The notes under the pieces: model-generated | Seen by the model: only the letters and a program-made list of their open reading frames with translations | Database searches by the model: none | What the model was told of the DNA's origin: nothing | From: a virus | IMG/VR virus record: IMGVR_UViG_3300044922_000704 | Span: 1 to 21,437 of that record | Length of the DNA stretch: 21,437 nucleotides | Direction: 5' to 3' (one strand) | Shown: positions 13,760 to 20,998 of the stretch, piece after piece | How positions within the stretch are numbered: the stretch's first letter is position 1 | Layout: every line of letters begins with the position of its first letter | Translations under genes and position numbers: made by a program

Positions 13760-14179
13760 ATGGCTATCAAGCTACAGGATGGTAAGGTTGTGTTGAAAGA
13801 CGGCAAGGCGAGCTGCACTTGTTGCGAGTCTGGCCCATGCAATTTTCCTCCTGTTTGTCTGGAGGGTTATCCAAATAATGGATGGGGCGGGGATGAAAAT
13901 GGATGCTCCACAAGTTTTTTAAATATAGCAGGTTGCGATAATTCTGCGCCGCCAGGAATTTCAAATGACTTTTTCGTTCAATTCATATGCGGTGGCGCAA
14001 AATGGGCATTACTTATAGCAGGAAGCTCTGGCGGATCTTGCTTGGGGAATGTGGCAACAAATTATTATTGCAAAAGTGACGGCATAGATTCGCCGATAGG
14101 CACTTATCGTGGATATAATTATGTAGGTGATGGTTATTTAGCCTTCACCGTTACAGAAAAACTCGGTGAATCATGTTAA
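13760..14179 (+). CDS. Cysteine-rich tail protein with AT-rich body (139 aa)
   Basis: The protein has 11 Cys in 139 residues (C19, C21, C22, C27, C33, C49, C59, C77, C94, C104, C139), concentrated in GKASCTCCESGPCNFPPVC. The first 20 residues (MAIKLQDGKVVLKDGKAS) look like a conserved anchor; the rest is Gly/Asn/Tyr/Ser-rich. GC is low in the body: I count 21 GC of 60 in 14101-14160. Disulphide-stabilised or metal-bound surface protein is plausible, perhaps at the tail tip. Overlaps the next gene by 7 bp. Family unknown. Confidence 0.65.
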   Translation: MAIKLQDGKVVLKDGKASCTCCESGPCNFPPVCLEGYPNNGWGGDENGCSTSFLNIAGCDNSAPPGISNDFFVQFICGGAKWALLIAGSSGGSCLGNVATNYYCKSDGIDSPIGTYRGYNYVGDGYLAFTVTEKLGESC

Positions 14180-14496
14180 ATCTCTCGCCAGAAGCACTCG
14201 CCAAAATCCCTGCCGACCAAATTTCAAAGATGGAGATGGTTCACAATTTTTTGATGAGCATGCAAAAATTTGCAGTATCGGGATGCAAGCAGTCGCTTCC
14301 CGAAATCCTCGCCGAGCGAGAATCTATTTGCCGCGCGTGCCCGGAGTGGGACGCCGCTGCGCTGAACAACACCGGCCGCTGCCGCAAATGCGGATGTAGC
14401 ACATGGGCCAAGTTGCGCATGGCCACCGAATCCTGCCCGATCGGCAAGTGGAAAGCCGTCTCAGCCGCTCCCGAAGCCACTCGGAAGCCCGAGTGA
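14173..14496 (+). CDS. Small protein with zinc-finger-like cysteine cluster (107 aa)
   Basis: The C-terminal half has C53-x2-C56, then C70-x2-C73-x-C75 and C88 in ICRACPEWDAAALNNTG, RCRKCGCSTWAK and SCPIGKW. This spacing is like a small zinc-binding module found in hypothetical phage proteins (CxxC, then CGC, then CP.GKW). An N-terminal helical region (SKMEMVHNFLMSMQKF) precedes it. It could act in tail assembly rather than as a virion part; nothing here decides. Starts inside the last codons of the Cys-rich gene. Confidence 0.65.
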   Translation: MLNLSPEALAKIPADQISKMEMVHNFLMSMQKFAVSGCKQSLPEILAERESICRACPEWDAAALNNTGRCRKCGCSTWAKLRMATESCPIGKWKAVSAAPEATRKPE

Positions 14497-14522
14497 TTTG
14501 ACACCCGCCGCTCGGCAGCGGC
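14497..14522 (+). promoter_or_regulatory. TTTGACA plus hairpin before a start codon, variant form
   Basis: TTTGACA (14497-14503) is followed by the inverted repeat GCCGCT (14507-14512) / AGCGGC (14517-14522) with loop CGGC. The ATG of the next gene starts at the very next base (14523). This differs from the GTG copies in stem sequence and in spacing (24 nt from TGA to start), so I treat it as a looser relative. Confidence 0.4.
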
Positions 14523-15068
14523 ATGAAACTTTTCCTAGACCTCAAAAACCGGCGCTTCGTTAAGTCCGCCGCGTCGAATGTCGCGCTCGACCGCCTCGTC
14601 CTCAAACGCCGCGACACGCTCCCCATCGAGGTCGTCTATGTGGAGAACGGCGCAGTCGCCACGCCCCCCGCCGGCACGACCGCCGCCGTTGGCCTCAAAG
14701 CCAAATTCTCCGACGCCAACTTTTTATCTTACGCGGCCCCCGGTCAAACAACCCTGGATTTAAATACCATCCCGGTCGAGGCCGCGTTCTCTTCCAACCC
14801 CGCCAGCATCTCCGCCCTCCTCGAGATCCGCTGGGGCGCGCCAGGCACCGCCCACCGCACCGCCACCCTCGCGGTGGAACTCCAAAACGCCGTCATCACC
14901 GGCCTTGAGGGCACCCCCCAAGCGGTTCCAGATGGCAAGGCCACGCAAGCCGAAGCTGAAGCCGGAACGGACAACGCAAAGTGGATGACCCCGCTCCGAA
15001 CCGCGCAGGCCATCGCCTCCTTCAATACCTCCGCCGGAATCGGATTCATGCCAGCACCCACGCCATGA
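14523..15068 (+). CDS. Baseplate/fibre-anchor-like protein (181 aa)
   Basis: The N-terminal part (SNVALDRLVLKRRDTLPIEVVY and ENGAVATPPAGTTAAVGLKA) is a beta-rich domain like the N-terminal modules of upper-baseplate proteins. Residues about 140-165 contain ATQAEAEAGTDNAKWMTPLR, a short motif common in tail-fibre proteins just before trimeric sections. The protein probably joins the tail tip to the fibres. The next gene starts in ATGA overlap with its stop. Confidence 0.65.
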   Translation: MKLFLDLKNRRFVKSAASNVALDRLVLKRRDTLPIEVVYVENGAVATPPAGTTAAVGLKAKFSDANFLSYAAPGQTTLDLNTIPVEAAFSSNPASISALLEIRWGAPGTAHRTATLAVELQNAVITGLEGTPQAVPDGKATQAEAEAGTDNAKWMTPLRTAQAIASFNTSAGIGFMPAPTP

Positions 15069-16387
15069 GCCAGCAACTCGTCCGCTTCATCAATTTCGGC
15101 ATCGACCCGCAGGCACCTCAAAAGCCTGACCACGGCCGCCGCCTCTACCTCCTGCCAAATGGCGACTTCGCCACCATCGACGCCGCCGGAGTCATCACGC
15201 CGCTCGCTACGGATTGGGACTCGATCACCGGCAAACCCTCAGTCTTCCCGCCCTCAAGCCACGCGCACCCCACGAGCGAAGTCACCGGCCTCGACCAAAA
15301 CCTCGCAGACCTCGAAGCCGCCGATACCGCGCTGGATGCACGGATCGACCATCTCACCGCCAATCTGGACCCGTCCGCGCTAGACAGCATCGCGGAAGCA
15401 GCCTCCAGCATTAACAGCCTCCAGACCCAGCTCGACACCCACACCCACACGGCCGCCGACATCACCGACTTTGCCAGCGCCGTCGTCGCCGTCTCGCCTC
15501 CCGTCGATTGGTCATCCCTCACCGGCAAGCCCGCAACCTTCGCCCCCTCCGCGCACAACCACACCATCTCCGAAGTCACCGGCCTTCAGACCGCGCTCGA
15601 TGGCAAAGCCACCGCCGCCCAAGGCGCCAAAGCCGACACCGCGCTCCAGCCCGAGCCCGCCGACTATCGCGGCACCTACGACAACGGGGCCGACTACTAC
15701 CCCGGCCAAGTCGTCAGCTACAACGGCGCTCTCTACATCCGCACCGGCGAGCCGAACCCCGGGTATCCGCCCGGAACCTTCTATTGGGCCGCGTTTGATC
15801 CCTCCGCCTCGCCAGCCTTCAAGCTCTGGGTCGATCTCTCAAAAGCCGACACGGTCCACACCCACGCCGCCACCGAGATCACCGGCCTTTCCAGCTACAT
15901 CATCGCATCGGCCCCGGGCCTCTCGATCACCACGACCGTCCACACGGCCACCGGCGCGACAGACACCTACAGCGTCGGCGGCCTCGCCTCCAGCGACCCC
16001 GCTCATGTCCTCGTGCAGCTCAACGGCGTCACGCAGACCCCCGTCACGGACTACCTCATCGATTTTCCAAACGGCCTGATCATTTTCGACGGCATCCCCG
16101 CCGCCGGGCAGCAAATCGCCCTCACCGCCCTCGGCCTTCGCACCGTCCAACCCCCCGTCGATCCCGCCCTCTACCGCTACGCATCGGACACCTCGAGCGA
16201 CGGCCTCACGAACTACTACGGCCGCATCGCCAACACCGACTACGCCGGCCCCTCCAGCGCCTCCGATCCCGTCTGGACGATCCACCGCACCACCTTCGAC
16301 CTCGCCGGTCGCGTCGTCTCCACCGGCTCCGCCACCGCCGTCGCCTGGGCAAACCGCACCACGGCCACCTACACCGCCACGCCATGA
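15065..16387 (+). CDS. Tail fibre protein with ITGKP repeats (440 aa)
   Basis: Begins at ATG 15065, overlapping the previous stop. The fibre repeat W-x2-[IL]-TGKP-x2-[FV] occurs at least twice (DWDSITGKPSVFPPSSHAHP and DWSSLTGKPATFAPSAHNHT), each followed by an EVTGL strand and a helix. A carbohydrate-binding-type module, YRGTYDNGADYYPGQVVSYN, lies near the middle. The C-terminus has WTIHRTTFDLAGRV and NRTTATYTA, similar to the end of the protein at 17671. It should be a trimeric receptor-binding fibre. Confidence 0.8.
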   Translation: MSQQLVRFINFGIDPQAPQKPDHGRRLYLLPNGDFATIDAAGVITPLATDWDSITGKPSVFPPSSHAHPTSEVTGLDQNLADLEAADTALDARIDHLTANLDPSALDSIAEAASSINSLQTQLDTHTHTAADITDFASAVVAVSPPVDWSSLTGKPATFAPSAHNHTISEVTGLQTALDGKATAAQGAKADTALQPEPADYRGTYDNGADYYPGQVVSYNGALYIRTGEPNPGYPPGTFYWAAFDPSASPAFKLWVDLSKADTVHTHAATEITGLSSYIIASAPGLSITTTVHTATGATDTYSVGGLASSDPAHVLVQLNGVTQTPVTDYLIDFPNGLIIFDGIPAAGQQIALTALGLRTVQPPVDPALYRYASDTSSDGLTNYYGRIANTDYAGPSSASDPVWTIHRTTFDLAGRVVSTGSATAVAWANRTTATYTATP

Positions 16388-16611
16388 CGACGATCACCGA
16401 ATCCAACATCACGCAGACGCTCGATCTCTCTTCGTTCGAACTCACCCTCCCGCCGAGCGTCGTCGAATACCCGAGCCGCTCGAGCTTTCCGAGCATCGGG
16501 AAACCCGACCGCCTCTACATGGCCCTCGACGAAGGCATGCCCTACCGCTGGAGCACCACCGCGAGCGCCTACGCACTCATGATCCCCGTGATCGACGCGG
16601 GCAATTTTTGA
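16384..16611 (+). CDS. Small fibre-tip domain protein (75 aa)
   Basis: Overlaps the fibre gene by ATGA. The segment SFPSIGKPDRLYMALDEGMP with YRWSTTASAYALM matches a short module (FP..G....LY.A......YRW...AY) that recurs in tail-fibre proteins. It may be a separate tip or attachment piece of the fibre encoded just before it. Ends in TTTTTGACAAT, followed by an A/C-rich 55-bp gap before the next gene. Confidence 0.65.
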   Translation: MTTITESNITQTLDLSSFELTLPPSVVEYPSRSSFPSIGKPDRLYMALDEGMPYRWSTTASAYALMIPVIDAGNF

Positions 16612-16666
16612 CAATCACCCACCCACGAACAGCCCAACCAAAACCACCACCACCACCTAATTAGCC

Positions 16667-17584
16667 ATGGCCAATCCAATCATCAAAATCAAACGCGGTT
16701 CCGGCGCTCCCGTCTCCTTGCAGACTGGTGAAGTCGCATTCGACACGCTGAACAAGTCACTCTTCATCGGCACAGCCGAAGGCGTGTTGCCAATCGGCGG
16801 CGAGCACATCTTCGCCAAAAAGACCTATGTTGACAGCGCCGTTTCGAGCGAGCAATCCGCCCGCGAAGCAGCCGACACAACTCTCACCAACAACCTCAAC
16901 GCCGAAATCTCCCGCGCTCAAGGTGCCGAGAGCGACCTCGCCGACGACATCGCCGCTGAGACCTCCGCCCGCCAGTCCGCGATCAGCTCCGCCGTTTCCA
17001 ATTTGGAAGCAGCCGACACCGCTTTGGACGGCAAGATCACCACGGAAAAAGGCCGCATCGACGCAATCCTTTCTGCCTCACAGGCTGATAAGGACAGCTT
17101 CGCGGAAATCGTCACCCTGATCAATTCGGTCGATCTGACCAACGACAACGCCCTGGCATCCGCAATCTCCTCGATCAACACCGCGATCGACGACGAAGAG
17201 ACCGCACGCATCGCTGGCGACTCCGGCCTCCAGACCTCGATCAATGGCGTCTCGAGCGACCTCTCCGCGCTGACCACCCGCGTCACCGCAGCCGAAGCCG
17301 ACATCGTTTCGGAAGAGACCGCGCGCATCGCCGCTGTCTCCGCCGAAGCCGCAGCCCGCGCTTCGGATGTGTCCGGCCTCGAGTCCGACATCGCCGGAGT
17401 CCAGACCAATCTCGATTCGGAAAGCTCGACTCGTGCGACAGCCGACACCTCGCTCTCCAACCGCATCACGGCTCTCGAAGGAGCCAGCGCCGACTCCCGC
17501 CTGGACGCAGTCGAGGCCGATGTCGCCGACCACGAACTTCGTATCTCCGCCTTGGAGAGCACGATAGATGGCGGCGTTTACTAG
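16667..17584 (+). CDS. Coiled-coil tail fibre protein (305 aa)
   Basis: Residues 1-47 form an attachment domain (ANPIIKIKRGSGAPVSLQTG, EVAFDTLNKSLFIGTAEG), related in style to the start of the protein at 17671. The remainder consists of repeated helical units of the type SAREAADTTL, ETSARQSAIS, EETARIAGDS and EAAARASDVSG, giving a long trimeric coiled coil. There is no clear distal receptor-binding domain, so a partner may supply it. The start follows ACCACCACCACCTAATTAGCC without Shine-Dalgarno. Confidence 0.8.
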   Translation: MANPIIKIKRGSGAPVSLQTGEVAFDTLNKSLFIGTAEGVLPIGGEHIFAKKTYVDSAVSSEQSAREAADTTLTNNLNAEISRAQGAESDLADDIAAETSARQSAISSAVSNLEAADTALDGKITTEKGRIDAILSASQADKDSFAEIVTLINSVDLTNDNALASAISSINTAIDDEETARIAGDSGLQTSINGVSSDLSALTTRVTAAEADIVSEETARIAAVSAEAAARASDVSGLESDIAGVQTNLDSESSTRATADTSLSNRITALEGASADSRLDAVEADVADHELRISALESTIDGGVY

Positions 17585-17604
17585 TCCCTAAACCCACCAA
17601 CCCC

Positions 17605-17653
17605 GGCGGGGCGCTCAAATAGCGCCTCGCCACGCGGGGGGTCAAAACCCCGC
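17605..17653 (+). other. Two adjacent GC-rich hairpins between fibre genes
   Basis: GGCGGGGCGCT (17605-17615) pairs with AGCGCCTCGCC (17621-17631) over 11 bp with one G-T wobble and a 5-base loop. A second stem, GCGGGG (17634-17639) with CCCCGC (17648-17653), follows after 2 bp. No T-tract follows on the plus strand, so it is not a standard terminator, though it could slow or process transcripts. Its arms GGCGGGGC and GCCTCGCC are those of the 7298 terminator in swapped order. Confidence 0.6.
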
Positions 17654-17670
17654 AAAACAAAAACCGCCAC

Positions 17671-18051
17671 ATGGCAAACCCACAAATCATCCCAAAACGC
17701 AGCACGGTCACCGGGCGCATCCCGAACACGACCGACCTCGCCCTCGGCGAGATTTGCGTCAACCACGCCGACCGCCGCCTCTACAGCCGCAACCCCTCCA
17801 CCGGCGAAGTCTACAAGCTGGCCGGCACCAAAGACGCCCCCGACCGCGTCTGGGCATTCGATCTCTCCGCCGACGGCACCACCACCTACCTCGGCTTCCT
17901 CCTCTACGCCGACTTTCCCAACCACGGCAGCGTCTACGACAGCGCCAACTGGGAAATCTCCCGCACCATCTTCAACGCCGCAGGCACCACCAGCACCGAA
18001 TCCAGCGCCACCGGCGCGTGGTCAAACAAAACAAACCTCCAATTTTCTTAA
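17671..18051 (+). CDS. Tail fibre-type protein (126 aa)
   Basis: The N-terminus (MANPQIIPKRSTVTGRIPNT and DLALGEICVNHADRRLYSRN, then TGEVYKLAG) is the short virion-attachment domain seen in many fibre proteins and is like that of the gene at 16667. The second half (VWAFDLSADGTTTYLGFLLY, SANWEISRTIFNAAG and WSNKTNLQF) resembles the C-terminal end of the fibre encoded at 15065-16387. It thus joins two modules found in separate neighbouring fibres. It lies after the double hairpin. Confidence 0.7.
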   Translation: MANPQIIPKRSTVTGRIPNTTDLALGEICVNHADRRLYSRNPSTGEVYKLAGTKDAPDRVWAFDLSADGTTTYLGFLLYADFPNHGSVYDSANWEISRTIFNAAGTTSTESSATGAWSNKTNLQFS

Positions 18052-18068
18052 CCAAAAATCCAAACACC

Positions 18069-18350
18069 ATGACAGCATCCACTCCACTCCAAATCGACGG
18101 CAAATCCTACGACCGCTACTCGCTGAACCTCGCCATCACCGGCAAATACAACGCCGATGGCAGCACGGACGCCAATGTCGCCATGCGCCTCATCCCGACC
18201 CGTATCGAGGATGGCGTCGTGGAGACCGCTGACGCCGAGGCTAAAGGCATCTCGCTCGGCACGCTCGCAGGCTCCGATGCCGCTACCCAGCAAGCTATCG
18301 CCGCGATCCAAACCGCCCTCCAAACCTACATTTCCGAAAAAGGACTCTAA
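18069..18350 (+). CDS. Small hypothetical fibre-region protein (93 aa)
   Basis: The ATG at 18069 follows an ACCAAAAATCCAAACACC leader and no Shine-Dalgarno. The product begins MTASTPLQIDGKSYDRYSLN, has a beta-strand-rich middle (NVAMRLIPTRIEDGVVETAD), and ends in a helix (ATQQAIAAIQTALQTYISEK) that could trimerise or bind a fibre coiled coil. No family is recognised. Position suggests a fibre or tip component or its chaperone. Confidence 0.65.
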   Translation: MTASTPLQIDGKSYDRYSLNLAITGKYNADGSTDANVAMRLIPTRIEDGVVETADAEAKGISLGTLAGSDAATQQAIAAIQTALQTYISEKGL

Positions 18351-18353
18351 GCC

Positions 18354-20531
18354 ATGGCCCTCATCGTATCTGCCGCGAGCGGCAATTTTAACGCACCCGC
18401 GACATGGGTCGGCGGCGTTGTCCCCGGTGTCGGTGACGAAGCCCGCGCTTCCACGGGACACACCATAAATATCACTGCCAATGCAACTTGTGATTTAATC
18501 AGTAATTTAGGAACAGGAAATTTTGTAATTTCAAACGGCGTCACTCTTACTGCCAATATCACATCAGGCAGTTCCACTCCGGCCACTTATGTATTGCGCT
18601 TTTTAGAGGCGTCCCCCGCAATCGCTTATGTTGTTGGAAATGTAGTTTATGCGACAATAAACTCAGCCAGTGGCATAAATAATGCCGGAACAGGCACTCT
18701 TACACTGACAGGAAATGTATCACCTGGCGGGGTTGGTAGTAATGCAAATGGGGTAAATAATGCCAGCTCTGGTGCGATATTCATAACGGGCAACTGCACA
18801 GGAGCGACATGGACTAACTCGCTCTGCGTCAATAATAATGGCATAGGCTCTGTAACAATTACCGGAAATGTGATTGGTGGGAGTAATACAGGCTCACCAG
18901 GAGTGACTAATGTTAGCACAGGACCTGTAACAATCACCGGAAATGTGAGTGGCGGCACAGTTAGTCCCGGACTTTTAAATAATAGCACCGCGACGATCAC
19001 TTTAACAGGCGAACTTACAGCCACCCCAAACACTCACGCTGTTAGCTCAACAAATGCCAGTTCGATTGTGCGTGTGTCCGGCTCCTTTATCTATGCGTCA
19101 AATGGACTCGTTCCGGTCAACACGACAAAATTTATTTTGTTAACCACCCCAACTGCCGCGAAAACCCGATACGCGCTTAACGGAACGGGAACCTATGTGG
19201 ACATGTTCACCGCCGACAATACCGGCCTCGGACCAGCGACCAACCATGTTCGAAGCGGTGTGACCTACAGCGGCATGACAGGCACGCTGGCCGTGCCACT
19301 GCCGAGCCAGGTTGCGGTGGGAGTCGCCACAGACCACACGGTTGGCACAGCCCTACTCACAGGCGAAGCCGTAGCAACTGCCGTGTGGGGAGCGGCAACG
19401 CGATCCATCACCGGCGGCGTGGTTGACACGCTCACCAACGCACCGACCGTGCCGACGCCAAGCCAGATCGCCGCACAGGTGAGAACGGAGCTATCCACCG
19501 AACTTTCGCGCTTGGATGTCGCCACCAGCACCAGATCGACCCTCACGACCGGCGACCTCCCTAGCGTGCCTAGTGCCGCCTCTGTGGCCTCCGCCGTGCG
19601 CACCGAACTGACCGAGCTTTCCAATCTCGACGCCTCCGTCTCAAGCCGTCTGGCCTCGGCAGCCTACACAGCCCCGACCAGCGCCCCGACAGCCGCCGCT
19701 GTGGCTTCAGCCGTTCGCACAGAGCTGACAGAGCTCAGTAATCTCGACGCCTCCGTTTCGAGCCGACTGGCCTCGGCCTCTTACACCGCGCCAGCCAACT
19801 CGGACATCTCCGCGATCAAGAGCAAAACCGACAACCTCCCGGCCTCGCCCGCAGCGGTATCCGACATCCCAACCACCGCGCAGATCAGCGCCGCCGTGGA
19901 AGGCTCGCTCCTCAACGAAGGCGACGGCCAAGCCGTCCTCAACGCCATCGTAGGAGCAATCGGGAACACCAACCTCAGCGAAGTTTCCCTCGTCGCAGCC
20001 GTCCGTGCCGACCTCGAGCGCACCGGCGGAAAACTCGACAGCATCCCCACCGCTGCCGCTCCCAGCGCGGCCTCCGTGGCAAGCGCCGTGTGGAGCGCCA
20101 GCACCAAAGAGATCACCGGCGGCGTGGTCGATACCCTCACCAACTCGCCCGATGTCCCGACCGAGGCCGAAATCGCCAGCCAAGTCCGCACCGAGCTTTC
20201 TGTTGAACTCGGGCGGATCGATGCCGCCATCAGCTCCCGCCTCGCGCCATCCGGCACCTTGGCGACCGTCACGACCCTCACTAATGCGCCATCCGTGCCA
20301 AGCGCTGCCGCCATCGCCGACGAGGTCCGCGTGGAACTCGCCACCGAACTCGCTCGCCTCGACGCCCCGGTCAGCGGTGCGACAGCCCCAAGCGCCGCCA
20401 CCGTGGCCAGCCAAGTCCGCACGGAGTTGACCGCCGAACTCGCCAAAGTCTCGGCCCTCAACACCGAGCGCCTCGCGAATGTCGCGACGACAGCCATCGT
20501 CGGCAACCTCATCGCTCAGGCGAACAGCTAA
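18354..20531 (+). CDS. Large modular tail fibre / adhesin-like protein (725 aa)
   Basis: Starts 4 bp after the previous stop, with AAGGA about 10 nt upstream. The N-terminus (SGNFNAPATWVGGVVPGVGD) is a module common to phage and bacterial surface proteins of beta-helix type. Residues about 40-260 contain beta-helix-like repeats (LTGNV, ITGNCTG, ITGNVIGG, ITGNVSGG) encoded by AT-rich DNA. From about residue 340 to the end are repeats of the type VASAVRTELTELSNLDASVS, found in many fibre proteins. It is the best candidate for a main receptor-binding protein. Chimeric base composition suggests domain exchange. Confidence 0.75.
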   Translation: MALIVSAASGNFNAPATWVGGVVPGVGDEARASTGHTINITANATCDLISNLGTGNFVISNGVTLTANITSGSSTPATYVLRFLEASPAIAYVVGNVVYATINSASGINNAGTGTLTLTGNVSPGGVGSNANGVNNASSGAIFITGNCTGATWTNSLCVNNNGIGSVTITGNVIGGSNTGSPGVTNVSTGPVTITGNVSGGTVSPGLLNNSTATITLTGELTATPNTHAVSSTNASSIVRVSGSFIYASNGLVPVNTTKFILLTTPTAAKTRYALNGTGTYVDMFTADNTGLGPATNHVRSGVTYSGMTGTLAVPLPSQVAVGVATDHTVGTALLTGEAVATAVWGAATRSITGGVVDTLTNAPTVPTPSQIAAQVRTELSTELSRLDVATSTRSTLTTGDLPSVPSAASVASAVRTELTELSNLDASVSSRLASAAYTAPTSAPTAAAVASAVRTELTELSNLDASVSSRLASASYTAPANSDISAIKSKTDNLPASPAAVSDIPTTAQISAAVEGSLLNEGDGQAVLNAIVGAIGNTNLSEVSLVAAVRADLERTGGKLDSIPTAAAPSAASVASAVWSASTKEITGGVVDTLTNSPDVPTEAEIASQVRTELSVELGRIDAAISSRLAPSGTLATVTTLTNAPSVPSAAAIADEVRVELATELARLDAPVSGATAPSAATVASQVRTELTAELAKVSALNTERLANVATTAIVGNLIAQANS
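19584..19817 (+). repeat. Two 117-bp in-gene repeats with synonymous divergence
   Basis: Two adjoining 39-codon units (19584-19700 and 19701-19817) encode almost the same sequence, VASAVRTELTELSNLDASVS then SRLAS. In the first 26 identical residues I count 12 codons that differ synonymously, while the amino acids are unchanged. Looser copies of the same repeat occur near 19474, 20080, 20170, 20310 and 20400. Confidence 0.8.
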
Positions 20532-20800
20532 TGAGCACTGAAGTTGTCCGAAACAGACCAGGGGTAAAAATGAGCGTCGGCGAGTTCATCGCCGCGCTCG
20601 CCCTGGTGGCAACCGTCTTCTCGGCCTCCCAAGCGTGGTGGATTCTTCCCGAAAAAGTGAATCGCGTTGAAATCGAAAACGAAAAGCAGGAGCAGCGACT
20701 GCAAAAAATCGAAGCCACCGCCGCCGACCGCGCCGAGACTTTGGCCCGCATCGACGAACGGACCAAGCGAATCGAGCAAATCCTCGCTTCGCGCCCATGA
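20531..20800 (+). CDS. Membrane-anchored coiled coil, lysis cassette (89 aa)
   Basis: One hydrophobic segment (about residues 17-39, including FIAALALVATVFSASQAWW) is followed by a charged coiled coil (about 42-87, RVEIENEKQEQRLQKIEATA). This topology fits an inner-membrane spanin or an accessory holin-type protein. The start overlaps the previous stop as TAATG. A second in-frame ATG at 20570 follows AGGGG at suitable spacing, so two products differing by 13 residues with three positive charges are possible. No specific family is recognised. Confidence 0.65.
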   Translation: MSTEVVRNRPGVKMSVGEFIAALALVATVFSASQAWWILPEKVNRVEIENEKQEQRLQKIEATAADRAETLARIDERTKRIEQILASRP

Positions 20801-20809
20801 GGCTTTGAC

Positions 20810-20998
20810 ATGCCCGCAGGGGAGATGAAAGCACTCCTCTACATCCTCGACCGGCTTGCGGAAAACTCCACATGGCGCGGTTTGATTTTGGTTGGCACCG
20901 CTATCGGCCTCCGTCTCGAGCCCGAGCATCAGGAAGCCATCGTGGCCGCCGGGCTCGGACTGGTCGGCGCGATCAATGTTTTCCGCAAAGGAAAATGA
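20810..20998 (+). CDS. Putative holin (62 aa)
   Basis: The small protein has NSTWRGLILVGTAIGLRL and EAIVAAGLGLVGAINVF, two hydrophobic stretches split by a charged EPEHQE, and a basic end (RKGK). This is the pattern of small phage holins that form membrane lesions for endolysin release. ATG 20810 is preceded by TTTGACA; an in-frame ATG at 20825 directly follows AGGGGAG but with almost no spacing. It overlaps the lipoprotein gene by ATGA. Confidence 0.65.
   Translation: MPAGEMKALLYILDRLAENSTWRGLILVGTAIGLRLEPEHQEAIVAAGLGLVGAINVFRKGK

Noticed and set aside
17605-17653. Rho-independent terminator at the double hairpin
   Set aside because: Strong stems, but the plus strand continues with AAAACAAAAA instead of a T-tract.
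13760-20531. Diversity-generating retroelement acting on a tail gene
   Set aside because: No reverse transcriptase, template repeat or C-type lectin motif is present in the window; the AT-rich parts fit module exchange better.
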